Below are positions 55,630 through 64,000 of a stretch of DNA of 64,000 nucleotides, piece by piece; position 1 is the stretch's first letter, and the number at the start of each line of letters is the position of its first letter. The translations under genes and the position numbers were made by a program. The notes below the pieces were generated by a model. That model worked only from the letters and a program-made list of their open reading frames with translations, was not told the DNA's origin and ran no database searches. This DNA is from Gammaproteobacteria bacterium (lineage in GTDB: Bacteria; Pseudomonadota; Gammaproteobacteria; Pseudomonadales; Ketobacteraceae), in contig JABLXQ010000014.1 in the NCBI GenBank assembly GCA_013178375.1, positions 1 to 64,000 of the forward strand. The letters are read 5' to 3'.

Positions 55630-57702
55630 TTAGGATACGGCTTTGGCCTGGGCTTCGACCGGAATGTAGATCGTAAAAGTGGTGCCGATGCCGGGTTCGC
55701 TTTTTACGGTGACGTCGCCACCGAGGTTGCGGATGAATTCCCGCGTCTGGTACACGCCGATGCCCATGCCCTTGCCGGATTTGGTGGTGTCGAAAGGGCG
55801 GAACAGGCGGTTCTTGACAAAGTCCGCATCCATGCCCGAACCGTTGTCTTCCACTTCGATGAGGGCATAACCACTGTCATTGCGCAGTGTTATGTCCACG
55901 TATCCGTCGGCCGCGGTTGCTTCCTGCGCGTTCTTGATGATGTGCGTGATGATCATCTCGAGGTTGTCTTCATCGGCCACCACTTTAAGTGAATCGCTCA
56001 GAATTCTCAACGACGGGCGCGGCACCCGGTCCTGGCATTTCTTCACGGAATTGATGACGACATTTTTCAGCGGCAACGAGCGGCCGCTGGTGGGCTGGGT
56101 CTGTTGCAGCTTCTTGAGTAGATTGCTCATTCTTTGCACAGAGTTGTCGATGGTGCGGATCATGTCATCGATGAAGGCGGGATTTTCCTTGTGCTTGGCG
56201 GCGTTCTCCACCACCAGCGCCTGTTGCGCGATCAGGTTTTTCAGATCGTGCATGATGAAGGCGGTGAGCTTGTTGTAGGCGTCGAACTGTTTCGACTGGG
56301 CCAGCATTTCAGCAGCCTCGTTGCGGGACAGATACACTGCCACTTCTCGTCCTACGGTTTTCAGCAGGTCCAGATCCTCCCAGGTCAGCGGTGATTCCTG
56401 GGTTGGCGCCGCCAGCACCAGAAATCCGATCAGTTCATGGTCGACCAGCAATGGAATGATCAGCCACACGCCGGGAATCCGTGTGATCCAGTGCGGCAGC
56501 ATTTCATTGTGGGTTCCCAGTTCGTGATCATGGGGAGCGTGGGGGGAAAAAACCCATTCCTCCTCCCGCAGCACGCGACAGAACGGGCTTTCAGCCGGTT
56601 CCTCGAAATCCATGCTGTCCACTTTCATGTTCATTACGGCAACGGGAATCAGTTTGCCGAAACGGTTGTTCAGCCACAGCATGCCGCCCGGACACTTGAA
56701 CGTGCTGGCCACGGCCTGGATTGCGCGATGATGGATGTCCTGGCCGCTACCGCCGGATGAGGCCGAAAGATGATGGATCAGGTTCAGCCACTGCGAGCGG
56801 TAATCGTATTTGTGCACGAAAAAATGCTTGTCGATGAACACGCTCAATTTGGTGCGGGTGACGTCCGACAGGAACACGATGGCGATGGCCACCAGCGAAC
56901 TGGTGATGACAGTGATCTGGATGACGGTGCCCCAGTTGCCGCCGTAGAGCTTGATGTAATAACCGCCGGCTGCCATCAGCGCCAGGAAAAATCCGGCAGT
57001 GGTCAGGCTGGTGGTGTAGAAAGCGACAGGGCGCGAAATGGCAACCCGTGTTGGTTGTGGCGCCGCGCGGCCGGTGACGCCAAGCATGCCAATAGCCAGA
57101 AAGATGGCGACGCTGCCGCTAACCGCGCCCCGCGCCTGCCAGAGTTCGGCATCCAGCACGCCAAACAGTGCAGCATGGGAAAACAGGTACAGGTCATACA
57201 GAAACTGCGCCGCCAATCCGATGCTGAGAAACTTGCTGATGCGATACTGGGCGGAATTGCGGAACAATTGTTCCACCGCCACCACGCCCAGAATGGACAA
57301 CAGCAGGCTGCCCCACACATACAGCATCTGGTCGGAATCCGGCAGCAACAACGGAAACAGCAGGACAAACAGAAATCCGCACAGCACCCACAGGCAATTC
57401 AGAATCAGAAATGGACCGCGGTGCACGCCGCTGTGATTGTAGAAGCGCAGTTGCTGCAGCATGGCGCTGATCCAGGCACCGGTGCGCATGGTTTCCAGCA
57501 ATAATAGCTGGCGTACGCTCAGTTCCGGATGCAGGGAATCAACGGCCAGCACGCCGCACCAGACGGCTGACAGCAGCATCGCAATCAGGGTGGAAAGCGT
57601 GAGCTGCTGTCGCGAAACCAGGTAGAGGGTTATGAGGGAGAGGGCGGAAAACAGAATGCTCCCGCCGATGTAACTGATAAAGGTTACGTTATCCAAAAGC
57701 AT
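55630..57702 (-). CDS. prsK: PEP-CTERM-type histidine kinase PrsK-like
   Basis: Membrane kinase of 690 residues: about nine hydrophobic segments over 1-310, a GAF-like region (about 330-480), a HisKA-type helix with HDLKN near residue 484 (phospho-acceptor His) and an ATPase with NAQEATAADG, VEDNGSGMD and the GKGMGIGVYQTREFI box. This is the PrsK layout that partners PrsR. It has no periplasmic sensor of size, so the stimulus may be sensed in the membrane. It starts 24 bp after the upstream DUF1631 gene and ends 13 bp before prsR. Confidence 0.92.
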   Translation of the reverse strand: MLLDNVTFISYIGGSILFSALSLITLYLVSRQQLTLSTLIAMLLSAVWCGVLAVDSLHPELSVRQLLLLETMRTGAWISAMLQQLRFYNHSGVHRGPFLILNCLWVLCGFLFVLLFPLLLPDSDQMLYVWGSLLLSILGVVAVEQLFRNSAQYRISKFLSIGLAAQFLYDLYLFSHAALFGVLDAELWQARGAVSGSVAIFLAIGMLGVTGRAAPQPTRVAISRPVAFYTTSLTTAGFFLALMAAGGYYIKLYGGNWGTVIQITVITSSLVAIAIVFLSDVTRTKLSVFIDKHFFVHKYDYRSQWLNLIHHLSASSGGSGQDIHHRAIQAVASTFKCPGGMLWLNNRFGKLIPVAVMNMKVDSMDFEEPAESPFCRVLREEEWVFSPHAPHDHELGTHNEMLPHWITRIPGVWLIIPLLVDHELIGFLVLAAPTQESPLTWEDLDLLKTVGREVAVYLSRNEAAEMLAQSKQFDAYNKLTAFIMHDLKNLIAQQALVVENAAKHKENPAFIDDMIRTIDNSVQRMSNLLKKLQQTQPTSGRSLPLKNVVINSVKKCQDRVPRPSLRILSDSLKVVADEDNLEMIITHIIKNAQEATAADGYVDITLRNDSGYALIEVEDNGSGMDADFVKNRLFRPFDTTKSGKGMGIGVYQTREFIRNLGGDVTVKSEPGIGTTFTIYIPVEAQAKAVS

Positions 57703-57726
57703 CCAAACAAAGGCAGCGTCGGTGGA

Positions 57727-60024
57727 TTAGCCAGCCATTTTCTTCAGTTTGTCACTGATATTGTCCATGGCCCTGTCGAACAGCACGCCCGATTCCAGCA
57801 GTTTCACGTAGCCTTTCTGCATGTCGTGGGCGAATTCGTTGAGTTTTTTCTCGAACACCCGCAGACCGAAGCGGTTGACGAAAACGTAGGATTCGCCGGG
57901 TTCGGTGACCATTGCCAGTTTGCAACGGAAGGAACGGGCGCTGTTGGGTGGAGTATAGATCATCCAGGTGCCCGAGCGGATGCTGCTGGCCTTGGTGACG
58001 TATTCCTTGGCGGCAGCCTGCAATTTCATCTGCTGGCGTTCCACCGCTGTCATCTCTTCCCAGTCTTTGCCATGGGCGTTGGCGACCTGTCCGAGCGCCA
58101 CCAGATGCTCCGGGCGCATACCGGTCAGATCCTTCTCGGTCAGACGGCGGGTCAATACCATTTCGAAAATCTGCTCGATCACCGACAGCGTGTTAAGAAT
58201 GGTGTCGCGGGAAATGGACACACTTTCCAAGCCGTTGGAGACCTTGCGGATCACCTCGTCCTTGACCCTGTCCACCCGGTTCATGGAGCGGTCATCCTGA
58301 TGCGGGCGCACGGCCCACACCAGATCGTCGATCACTTGCTTGGCTTCAAGCCACTCGGTGCTTTCGGTGCCCTGTTTCAGATTCACGTACATCAACACCT
58401 TCTGCCACTCCTTCACCAGGAACGACAGAATGCTTTCTGGCAGATGGGCATCCCGCAGCCGGCTCAGCAACACCTGATTGGCTTCCTCGCGGGCGTGTTC
58501 GGCTTTTGCCTTGCCCTGGGCTGCTTCCTGGGTACGCTTTTCCAGCACGTTGGCCTTGGTGACTTCCAGCTTGAGCGCCTGCTGCAGGGAAATCAGCCCT
58601 TTTTCGAAGATGGTGATATCGCCAGTATAGTGCTCGATAATTTCATGCACTACGCGGTTCACTTCCTTGTACAGATGATCCTGCGCTTCTTTTTCGGACT
58701 GGTCCCAGCCCACGGCGGACGCGGCAATTTCGTTGATCAGGCGACGGGCCGGATGATCGGTGTGACTGAAAAACTCGCGATCCTTCAGGGCCACTTTCAA
58801 TACCGGAATTTGCAAACGGCTGATCAGCGCCTGGAAAGGCACCGGCAGGTTGCGGTCGTCCAGTACGAAATCGAAGAACATGGCTACCAGGTTGATGATG
58901 TCTTCATCGGACTGGTTCAGGGCGTCGGGTTTGCCGCGGCTGCGGTTTTCCTCCAGCACTTTCTCGACGACGCTGCGGATGTTGTACAGATGCGGCTGCG
59001 CCACGTAGTCGGACGACAGTTGCAGATGGGTCAGTGCATCGATCAGGGTATCGGGGTCCACCGGGATGGCGTTGCCAATCACCGGACGTGAAACCGCATT
59101 GGGAATCTGCACGCCGTTTTGACGCAGCTGCTGGAACATACCCAGCACCTGTCCCAGTGTTGCATTGGCGATACCGGATGAAGCAACACCAGGCATGCCC
59201 TGCGGCTGGCTTGCCAGCGCAGACTGCAGCGCTCCCGCCAGCTCAGCCTGATCCGCACTGATGGGGGCGGGAACAGCGGTGGGGCCGGTGACGCTGCCAG
59301 GCTGCTTTTTCACGCCGAAGCGGATCTGCGGCAGCACGCCGGCATTGATCATCAATTCATTGGCGAGGGAATAGATGTTGCGCAGCTCAACGATCACCGT
59401 GCGATCCAGATGCTTGAGCAGGATCACCTTGCAACGGATATCCAGGTCCAGCACACGCAGCGCCTTGCTGACCGCGTTGCAGATCTGGGAGGGATCGAGC
59501 GGATTGTTGCCTTCGTTGACTTTCACATCTGGCAACAGGTAATCAAAGCGGCAGTTCAGCTGATACAGCTGTTCCTGATTTTCAGTGCGGGCCTTGTTGA
59601 CGATGCCAGTGATGGCAACGTCCTGTTCCATGTCTTCCTTGTCCACCAACTGCATCGTGTCCAGATTGAGCGGTTCCGGCGCCGATTTTTTCTTGCCGGA
59701 AAGACGGCTCTTGGTGAGATTGCGGAAGTTTTCCTCGTAGCCGTCCTTGAACAGGGACCAGACCTGCGGCTTTTTCATGCGCACTTCGCGCATCGAATCG
59801 AAATAGAGATTCTGTTCCTTGTTGGAACCGGCCTTGCTGGCGAGATCGAAAAACAGATCGTCGCAGCTGCTGAAGAAGTGGCTGAAATTATTGGACAGGA
59901 TGGCGAAGGTGTTGTCCTTCACCTGTTTCACCAGCGACGGGAGCGTGACTGCGACACTGGAAACGTTGCCGCCGCGTTGTTCAGTATCACTCATCATCTT
60001 GGTTCCCATAGCGGATCCCACCAT
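57727..60024 (-). CDS. DUF1631 domain-containing protein
   Basis: Protein of 765 residues, mostly DUF1631, no signal peptide or membrane helix. Conserved elements are EQLYQLNCRFDYLL (early), ISRLQIPVLKVALKDREFFSHTDHPARRLINEI (in parts) and the C-terminal WMIYTPPNSARSFRCKLAMV region. It shares this C-terminal layout and the RLQIP-like motif with the PilZ-DUF1631-GGDEF-EAL protein at 31005, so both are paralogues, but this one has no catalytic cyclic-di-GMP domain. First gene of the operon leading to prsK, prsR and prsT. The start is uncertain; 60024 is the most upstream ATG, 60009, 59997 and 59994 are alternatives. Confidence 0.85.
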   Translation of the reverse strand: MVGSAMGTKMMSDTEQRGGNVSSVAVTLPSLVKQVKDNTFAILSNNFSHFFSSCDDLFFDLASKAGSNKEQNLYFDSMREVRMKKPQVWSLFKDGYEENFRNLTKSRLSGKKKSAPEPLNLDTMQLVDKEDMEQDVAITGIVNKARTENQEQLYQLNCRFDYLLPDVKVNEGNNPLDPSQICNAVSKALRVLDLDIRCKVILLKHLDRTVIVELRNIYSLANELMINAGVLPQIRFGVKKQPGSVTGPTAVPAPISADQAELAGALQSALASQPQGMPGVASSGIANATLGQVLGMFQQLRQNGVQIPNAVSRPVIGNAIPVDPDTLIDALTHLQLSSDYVAQPHLYNIRSVVEKVLEENRSRGKPDALNQSDEDIINLVAMFFDFVLDDRNLPVPFQALISRLQIPVLKVALKDREFFSHTDHPARRLINEIAASAVGWDQSEKEAQDHLYKEVNRVVHEIIEHYTGDITIFEKGLISLQQALKLEVTKANVLEKRTQEAAQGKAKAEHAREEANQVLLSRLRDAHLPESILSFLVKEWQKVLMYVNLKQGTESTEWLEAKQVIDDLVWAVRPHQDDRSMNRVDRVKDEVIRKVSNGLESVSISRDTILNTLSVIEQIFEMVLTRRLTEKDLTGMRPEHLVALGQVANAHGKDWEEMTAVERQQMKLQAAAKEYVTKASSIRSGTWMIYTPPNSARSFRCKLAMVTEPGESYVFVNRFGLRVFEKKLNEFAHDMQKGYVKLLESGVLFDRAMDNISDKLKKMAG

Positions 60025-60096
60025 GTCCCGTCATTGGCCCGTATTTCCTTATTCTGGCTGAACTTTAGCCAGGGGACAATGCACAAAAGTCACAGT

Positions 60097-60119
60097 TTGT
60101 GTGAATCCGGATTACACAA
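60097..60119. promoter_or_regulatory. Near-perfect palindrome upstream of the DUF1631-prsKRT operon
   Basis: TTGTGT-G-AATCC|GGATT-ACACAA: 11-bp arms with one bulged base, 73 bp before the DUF1631 start and 65 bp after the meaB stop. A regulator could bind here. It is not a Crp site, because the TGTGA-type arms would have the wrong spacing. It could also act as an RNA hairpin. Confidence 0.55.
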
Positions 60120-60183
60120 AAGTTATCTGATTGTATCTGTGTGAAGCAACGGACATACCAACCAGTTACTTATAGAATAAAAA

Positions 60184-61149
60184 TCAGATTTGTCGCAAGG
60201 ATTCTACAATCCTGTGGGCAGCAATGTAAGGCGTTGTCTGACCGGCATTTACCTTATTTTGCATGGCGTCACAAACTGCCTTGGCGTGCGGATCGTGACT
60301 CAGGCTGCGATTGATCAGTTCGTGCACCAGACGCCACATCCATTCCTGGTTCTGGCGGGCACGCTTGGGGTGGAAGACGCCGGCGTCGAGCGAGCACTGG
60401 TGATACTGGGTAACCATCTCCCAGATCACATCTATGTTCTTGTTTTCCATGGCAGAACAGAGCAGTACGCGGGGCTGCCAGAAGTGGTTGTGATGCAGGA
60501 TCGACAGGGCATTGTTGTAATGCTGGCGGGCCTGATCGGCCATGGCGCGGGCCGAACCATCGGCCTTGTTGATCACGATGGCGTCTGCCAGTTCCAGAAT
60601 ACCCTTCTTGATGCCCTGCAGCTCGTCACCGGCGTTGGGCAGCATCAGAACCAGGAAGAAATCCACCATGCTGGCCACTTCGTACTCCGACTGGCCCACA
60701 CCCACGGTTTCCACCAGGATCACGTCGTAGCCTGCGGCTTCGCACAACAGCATGCTTTCCCGGGTTTTCTGCGCCACACCGCCCAGGGCACCGCCGCTGG
60801 GGGAAGGGCGGATGAAGGCATTTTCCTGCTGGGACAGCACTTCCATGCGGGTTTTGTCACCCAGGATGCTGCCGCCGGTGATGGGGGAACTGGGGTCCAC
60901 CGCCAGCACCGCCACCTTCTTGCCCTGTTTGATCAGGTAGAGACCAAAGGCTTCGATAAAGGTGGATTTGCCCACGCCGGGAATCCCGGTGATGCCGATG
61001 CGGATGCTGTTGCCCGTGTGAGGCAGCAGCGATTCCAGCAGGAGTTGTGCCTCCTGCCGGTGGCTGTCGAGCTTGCTTTCCGTCAGCGTGATGGCTTTTG
61101 CGAGGGTACGCCGGTTGCCCTGCAATAGCGCTTCCCTATCGATGGACAT
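60184..61149 (-). CDS. meaB: Methylmalonyl-CoA mutase-associated GTPase
   Basis: GTPase chaperone of 321 residues that protects and reactivates methylmalonyl-CoA mutase. P-loop GITGIPGVGKSTFIEAF near residue 57, VDPSSP-containing switch region, ETVGVGQSE and NKADGSA. The family is also called ArgK. Its ATG is 6 bp after the scpA stop, so it is co-transcribed with its client enzyme. The gene ends at the prs-type intergenic region. Confidence 0.95.
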   Translation of the reverse strand: MSIDREALLQGNRRTLAKAITLTESKLDSHRQEAQLLLESLLPHTGNSIRIGITGIPGVGKSTFIEAFGLYLIKQGKKVAVLAVDPSSPITGGSILGDKTRMEVLSQQENAFIRPSPSGGALGGVAQKTRESMLLCEAAGYDVILVETVGVGQSEYEVASMVDFFLVLMLPNAGDELQGIKKGILELADAIVINKADGSARAMADQARQHYNNALSILHHNHFWQPRVLLCSAMENKNIDVIWEMVTQYHQCSLDAGVFHPKRARQNQEWMWRLVHELINRSLSHDPHAKAVCDAMQNKVNAGQTTPYIAAHRIVESLRQI

Positions 61150-61155
61150 CAGGGG

Positions 61156-63300
61156 TCAGTCCGCAATGCTGATGGCATCGAGCACCTTGCGGGCCGCCAG
61201 CGGGATTTTGGTGCCGGGGCCGAAGATGCCTTTTACGCCGGACTGGTAGAGGAAGTCGTAGTCCTGACGCGGAATGACGCCGCCGACCACCACGATGATG
61301 TCGGTGGCGTCCTGGGCTTTCAGGGCGTTGATCAGGTCGGGTACCAGGGTCTTGTGGCCAGCGGCCTGGGAAGAGACACCAATGACGTGCACGTCGTTTT
61401 CGATCGCCTGTTTCGCCACTTCGCTGGGTGTGGAGAACAGAGGTGACAAGTCGATATCGAAGCCCACGTCGGCAAACGCAGTGGCGATGACTTTGGCGCC
61501 ACGATCGTGGCCGTCCTGGCCCATTTTCGCCACCAGCATGCGCGGACGACGGCCGTGTTTGTCTTCAAAGGCCTTGATGTCGGACTGCATTTCGGTCCAG
61601 TCGGAATCGTTTTCGTAGGAACTGCCGTACACGCCGGACACGGTTTTGCTGTTGGCGTTGTAGCGGCCCCAGACTTTTTCGATGGCGTCGCTGATTTCGC
61701 CAACGGATGCGCGGGCGCGGGAGGCCTTGATAGCCAGATCCAGGCCGTTGCCTGTGCCGGTTTTGGCCCATTCAGTGAGCGCGTCCAGGGCGGCCTGGCA
61801 GGCCTTCTGGTCGCGGGTTTCGCGCATCTGCTTGAGGCGGGCGATCTGCTGGTCACGCACCGACGAGTTGTCGATTTCCAGCACGTCAATATCGTCTTCC
61901 TTCTTCAATACGTATTTGTTGACGCCGACGATGACGTCTTCGCCGCGATCGATACGTGCCTGTTTGCGGGCAGCGGATTCCTCGATGCGCAGCTTGGGTT
62001 CACCCTGCTCGATGGCCTTGGCCATGCCGCCCCGGGCCTGGATGTCCTCGATGATGCCCCACGCCTTGTCGGCGATGTCCTGGGTCAGTTTTTCCATCAT
62101 GTAGGAACCGCCCCAGGGATCGATCACCTTGGTGATGCCGGTTTCTTCCTGGATGATGATTTGGGTGTTGCGAGCGATACGGGCGGAAAATTCGGTGGGC
62201 AGGGCGATCGCTTCGTCAAACGCGTTGGTGTGCAGGGACTGGGTGCCACCGAACACGGCTGCCATGGCTTCGATGGTGGTGCGTACCACATTGTTGTACG
62301 GGTCCTGCTCGGTGAGCGACCAGCCGGACGTCTGGCAGTGGGTGCGCAGCATGCGGGATTCGTCTTTCTTCGGGTTGTATTCCTTTACGATGCGGTCCCA
62401 CAGCAGGCGCGCGGCGCGCAGCTTGGCGATTTCCATGTAGAAGTTCATGCCGATGCCGAAGAAGAACGACAGGCGCGGCGCGAAATGGTCGATGTCGAGG
62501 CCGGCTTTCAGGGCGGTTTCGATGTATTCCTTGCCGTCGGCCAGGGTGAAGGCCAGTTCCAGCGCGGCGTCAGCGCCGGCTTCCTGGATGTGGTAGCCGG
62601 AAATCGAAATGGAGTTGTATTTCGGCATGTAGGCCGAGGTGTAGCCGATGATGTCGGCGATGATGCGCATGGAACCTTCGGGCGGGTAGATGTAGGTGTT
62701 GCGCACCATGAATTCTTTCAGTATGTCGTTCTGGATCGTGCCGGACAGTTTGTCCTGCGACACGCCCTGTTCCTCGGCGGCGACGATGTACATGGCCAGC
62801 ACCGGCAGCACGGCGCCGTTCATGGTCATGGACACGGATACGGTATCCAGCGGAATGCCGTCGAACAGGATCTTCATGTCTTCCACGGAATCGATTGCCA
62901 CGCCGGCCTTGCCGACGTCGCCGGTGACGCGCGGGTGATCGGAGTCGTAGCCACGGTGGGTGGCCAGGTCGAATGCTACGGAAGCGCCTTGCTGGCCGGC
63001 AGCCAGGTTTTTGCGGTAGAAGGCGTTGGATTCAGCGGCGGTGGAGAAACCTGCATACTGGCGGATGGTCCAGGGGCGGCCGGCGTACATGGTGGCTTTC
63101 GGGCCGCGCACGTAGGGGGCAAAGCCGGGCAGGGTGTCGGCGTTCTGCAGGTCCTGGGTGTCGGCGGCGGTGTAGAGGGGTTTGACGTCGATGCCTTCGG
63201 GTGTCTTCCAGACCAGGTGATCGGAGGATTTGCCCTTGCTCTCTTTGGCGGCCATCTTTTCCCAGTCAGCCAGCGAAGGCTTTTCGATCTTGTCTGTCAT
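61156..63300 (-). CDS. scpA: Methylmalonyl-CoA mutase
   Basis: Adenosylcobalamin-dependent mutase interconverting methylmalonyl-CoA and succinyl-CoA; 714 residues, the same as E. coli ScpA. Single-chain type: the N-terminal TIM barrel ([30 protein letters not shown]) and the C-terminal B12 domain with [13 protein letters not shown], where DGHDRG carries the cobalt-coordinating His. GAGGTAG lies before the ATG at 63300. An upstream frame reaches 63483 but is not needed. Together with meaB and the divergent epimerase it completes the propionyl-CoA to succinyl-CoA route; propionyl-CoA carboxylase is outside the window. Confidence 0.97.
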   Translation of the reverse strand: MTDKIEKPSLADWEKMAAKESKGKSSDHLVWKTPEGIDVKPLYTAADTQDLQNADTLPGFAPYVRGPKATMYAGRPWTIRQYAGFSTAAESNAFYRKNLAAGQQGASVAFDLATHRGYDSDHPRVTGDVGKAGVAIDSVEDMKILFDGIPLDTVSVSMTMNGAVLPVLAMYIVAAEEQGVSQDKLSGTIQNDILKEFMVRNTYIYPPEGSMRIIADIIGYTSAYMPKYNSISISGYHIQEAGADAALELAFTLADGKEYIETALKAGLDIDHFAPRLSFFFGIGMNFYMEIAKLRAARLLWDRIVKEYNPKKDESRMLRTHCQTSGWSLTEQDPYNNVVRTTIEAMAAVFGGTQSLHTNAFDEAIALPTEFSARIARNTQIIIQEETGITKVIDPWGGSYMMEKLTQDIADKAWGIIEDIQARGGMAKAIEQGEPKLRIEESAARKQARIDRGEDVIVGVNKYVLKKEDDIDVLEIDNSSVRDQQIARLKQMRETRDQKACQAALDALTEWAKTGTGNGLDLAIKASRARASVGEISDAIEKVWGRYNANSKTVSGVYGSSYENDSDWTEMQSDIKAFEDKHGRRPRMLVAKMGQDGHDRGAKVIATAFADVGFDIDLSPLFSTPSEVAKQAIENDVHVIGVSSQAAGHKTLVPDLINALKAQDATDIIVVVGGVIPRQDYDFLYQSGVKGIFGPGTKIPLAARKVLDAISIAD

Positions 63301-63709
63301 AACTACCTCAAAATGCAGGATTCGGTGATGTGTCCGGACGGTCATCGCGCGCTTGCCCCGGGCCCTGAATCCTATGGATTGTAAGGGTAGTGGGGGGATT
63401 TCGGAATGGCGTGCGGCAAGCCGGAGCAGGGTTCGCCCTCGTAAGGCGGTCGGTAGACTACCCAATTCACGCCGGAAAATCACCCATTGCCGGGTCGCAA
63501 TCCTGTAACAATTGGCGACAACTTATTGATGTGCAGGGATTGATGCCGTGGATTGATGGCGAGGATTGCTTGAGAGGAACGATTGGTGGAGAGGAGCAAT
63601 GTGGTCTTGGCCAGCTGAAGTCTGCCGCTCGGCTTCCCCCGTCCGGGCATCCTCCGTAGAATAGTCGCCCTTGCACCGGTCGTTGATAACTTTATATGAG
63701 GGGAACACC
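63301..63709. other. Divergent promoter region of scpA and mce
   Basis: 409 bp without a supported gene. Short frames here have poor start contexts and no family features. It must hold promoters for both scpA and the epimerase gene; TAGAAT at 63657-63662 is a possible -10 for the latter, but no good -35 is seen. Confidence 0.4.
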
Positions 63710-64000
63710 ATGATCATCGGTTTGGACCATATCGCCATCGCAGTTCCGGATCTGGAAAAGGCCATCAAGCGGTTCGCGGAAGACTTCGGCATTGCCCTGA
63801 ACGGCACCGAGGCGGTGGAGGATGCGAAAACCACCACGGCGTTCTTCCCCATCAGCGGCACCCAGATCGAGCTGGTTCACCCGTTGCGTGGTGAAGGCCC
63901 GATTGCCAAGTATCTGGAGAAAAAGGGCGGCGGTCTGCACCACCTGTGTTTTCGCACCGATGACGTGGAAGGCGACATGAAGCGGCTGAAGGAAAAGGGT
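63710..64000 (+). CDS. mce: Methylmalonyl-CoA epimerase (5' part)
   Basis: Only the first 97 codons are in the window. The sequence matches the VOC-fold epimerase that interconverts the R and S forms of methylmalonyl-CoA: LDHIAIAVPDLEKAI at the start with the metal-ligand His, TQIELVHPL in the middle and GGGLHHLCFRTDDV later, with further metal-ligand residues. GAGGGGA lies upstream of the ATG. It diverges from scpA, the next enzyme in the same pathway. Confidence 0.95.
   Translation, partial: MIIGLDHIAIAVPDLEKAIKRFAEDFGIALNGTEAVEDAKTTTAFFPISGTQIELVHPLRGEGPIAKYLEKKGGGLHHLCFRTDDVEGDMKRLKEKG

Noticed and set aside
60097-60119. Palindrome as a Crp site
   Set aside because: Crp needs TGTGA-N6-TCACA; here the comparable arms are eight bases apart.
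61507-63384. Plus-strand open frame of 625 codons opposite scpA
   Set aside because: Antisense to a strongly conserved mutase; Gly/Val/Asp-rich translation typical of shadow frames.
1-64000. CRISPR arrays, rRNA genes, prophage or complete insertion sequences
   Set aside because: No repeated spacer pattern, ribosomal RNA, phage structural gene or transposase was seen anywhere in the window.

Overview
The window looks like a chromosomal segment of a Gram-negative gammaproteobacterium. It carries outer-membrane barrels, Sec signal peptides, lipoboxes, ubiG, an AhpC/AhpF pair and a CheR/CheB-linked hybrid kinase. The base composition is moderately GC-rich and uniform. No plasmid, phage or complete insertion sequence is visible. 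The gene set (coenzyme B12-dependent propionyl-CoA route, sulfotransferase cluster, PEP-CTERM-type exopolysaccharide genes) suggests an environmental, probably aquatic heterotroph. I would not name a genus.

Left part (1-9000): a chemoreceptor with an unusual cytoplasmic sensor layout is followed by a tightly packed minus-strand operon: APS kinase (cysC), a DUF1214 protein, a PAPS-type sulfotransferase, two short-chain dehydrogenases and a START-like protein. A divergent TetR-family regulator and two matching inverted repeats in the shared promoter region suggest one controlled sulfation pathway with an unknown acceptor.

9000-18900: an outer-membrane barrel and a small periplasmic binding protein precede a 1194-residue hybrid histidine kinase, CheR, a CheB catalytic domain and a REC-PAS-GGDEF-EAL protein. 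The last four genes include two start/stop overlaps. This looks like one signalling operon ending in cyclic-di-GMP output.

18900-30900: housekeeping and stress genes: tRNA-Leu(UAA) with a clear promoter, ahpC with an OxyR-like site and a terminator before ahpF, a monohaem cytochrome c, a cyclic-nucleotide-binding protein without a DNA-binding domain, ubiG-ppnN, phosphoglucomutase, a crotonase and several unknowns.

30900-43600: a cyclic-di-GMP and adhesion block. It holds a PilZ-DUF1631-GGDEF-EAL protein coupled to an amidase, an HD-GYP protein, and a two-partner secretion system (TpsB plus a very short TpsA). The TPS genes are interleaved with a YfiR repressor and a YfiN-like diguanylate cyclase. 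The short TpsA has a C-terminal cysteine pair that could act as a surface-retention hook.

43900-60000: an exopolysaccharide region of the exosortase/PEP-CTERM type. It has rmlB, an EpsB-type sugar transferase, a Wza-like export lipoprotein, a chain-length protein, a degenerate BY-kinase-like protein and an outer-membrane barrel. Facing these are prsT, prsR and prsK, led by a second DUF1631 gene. No exosortase, no ordinary glycosyltransferase and no PEP-CTERM substrate is present.

60100-64000: methylmalonyl-CoA metabolism, with scpA and meaB on the minus strand and a truncated methylmalonyl-CoA epimerase diverging at the right edge. Together, cyclic-di-GMP synthesis, breakdown and sensing appear to surround the polysaccharide and adhesin genes, so the middle of the window reads as a biofilm-control neighbourhood.
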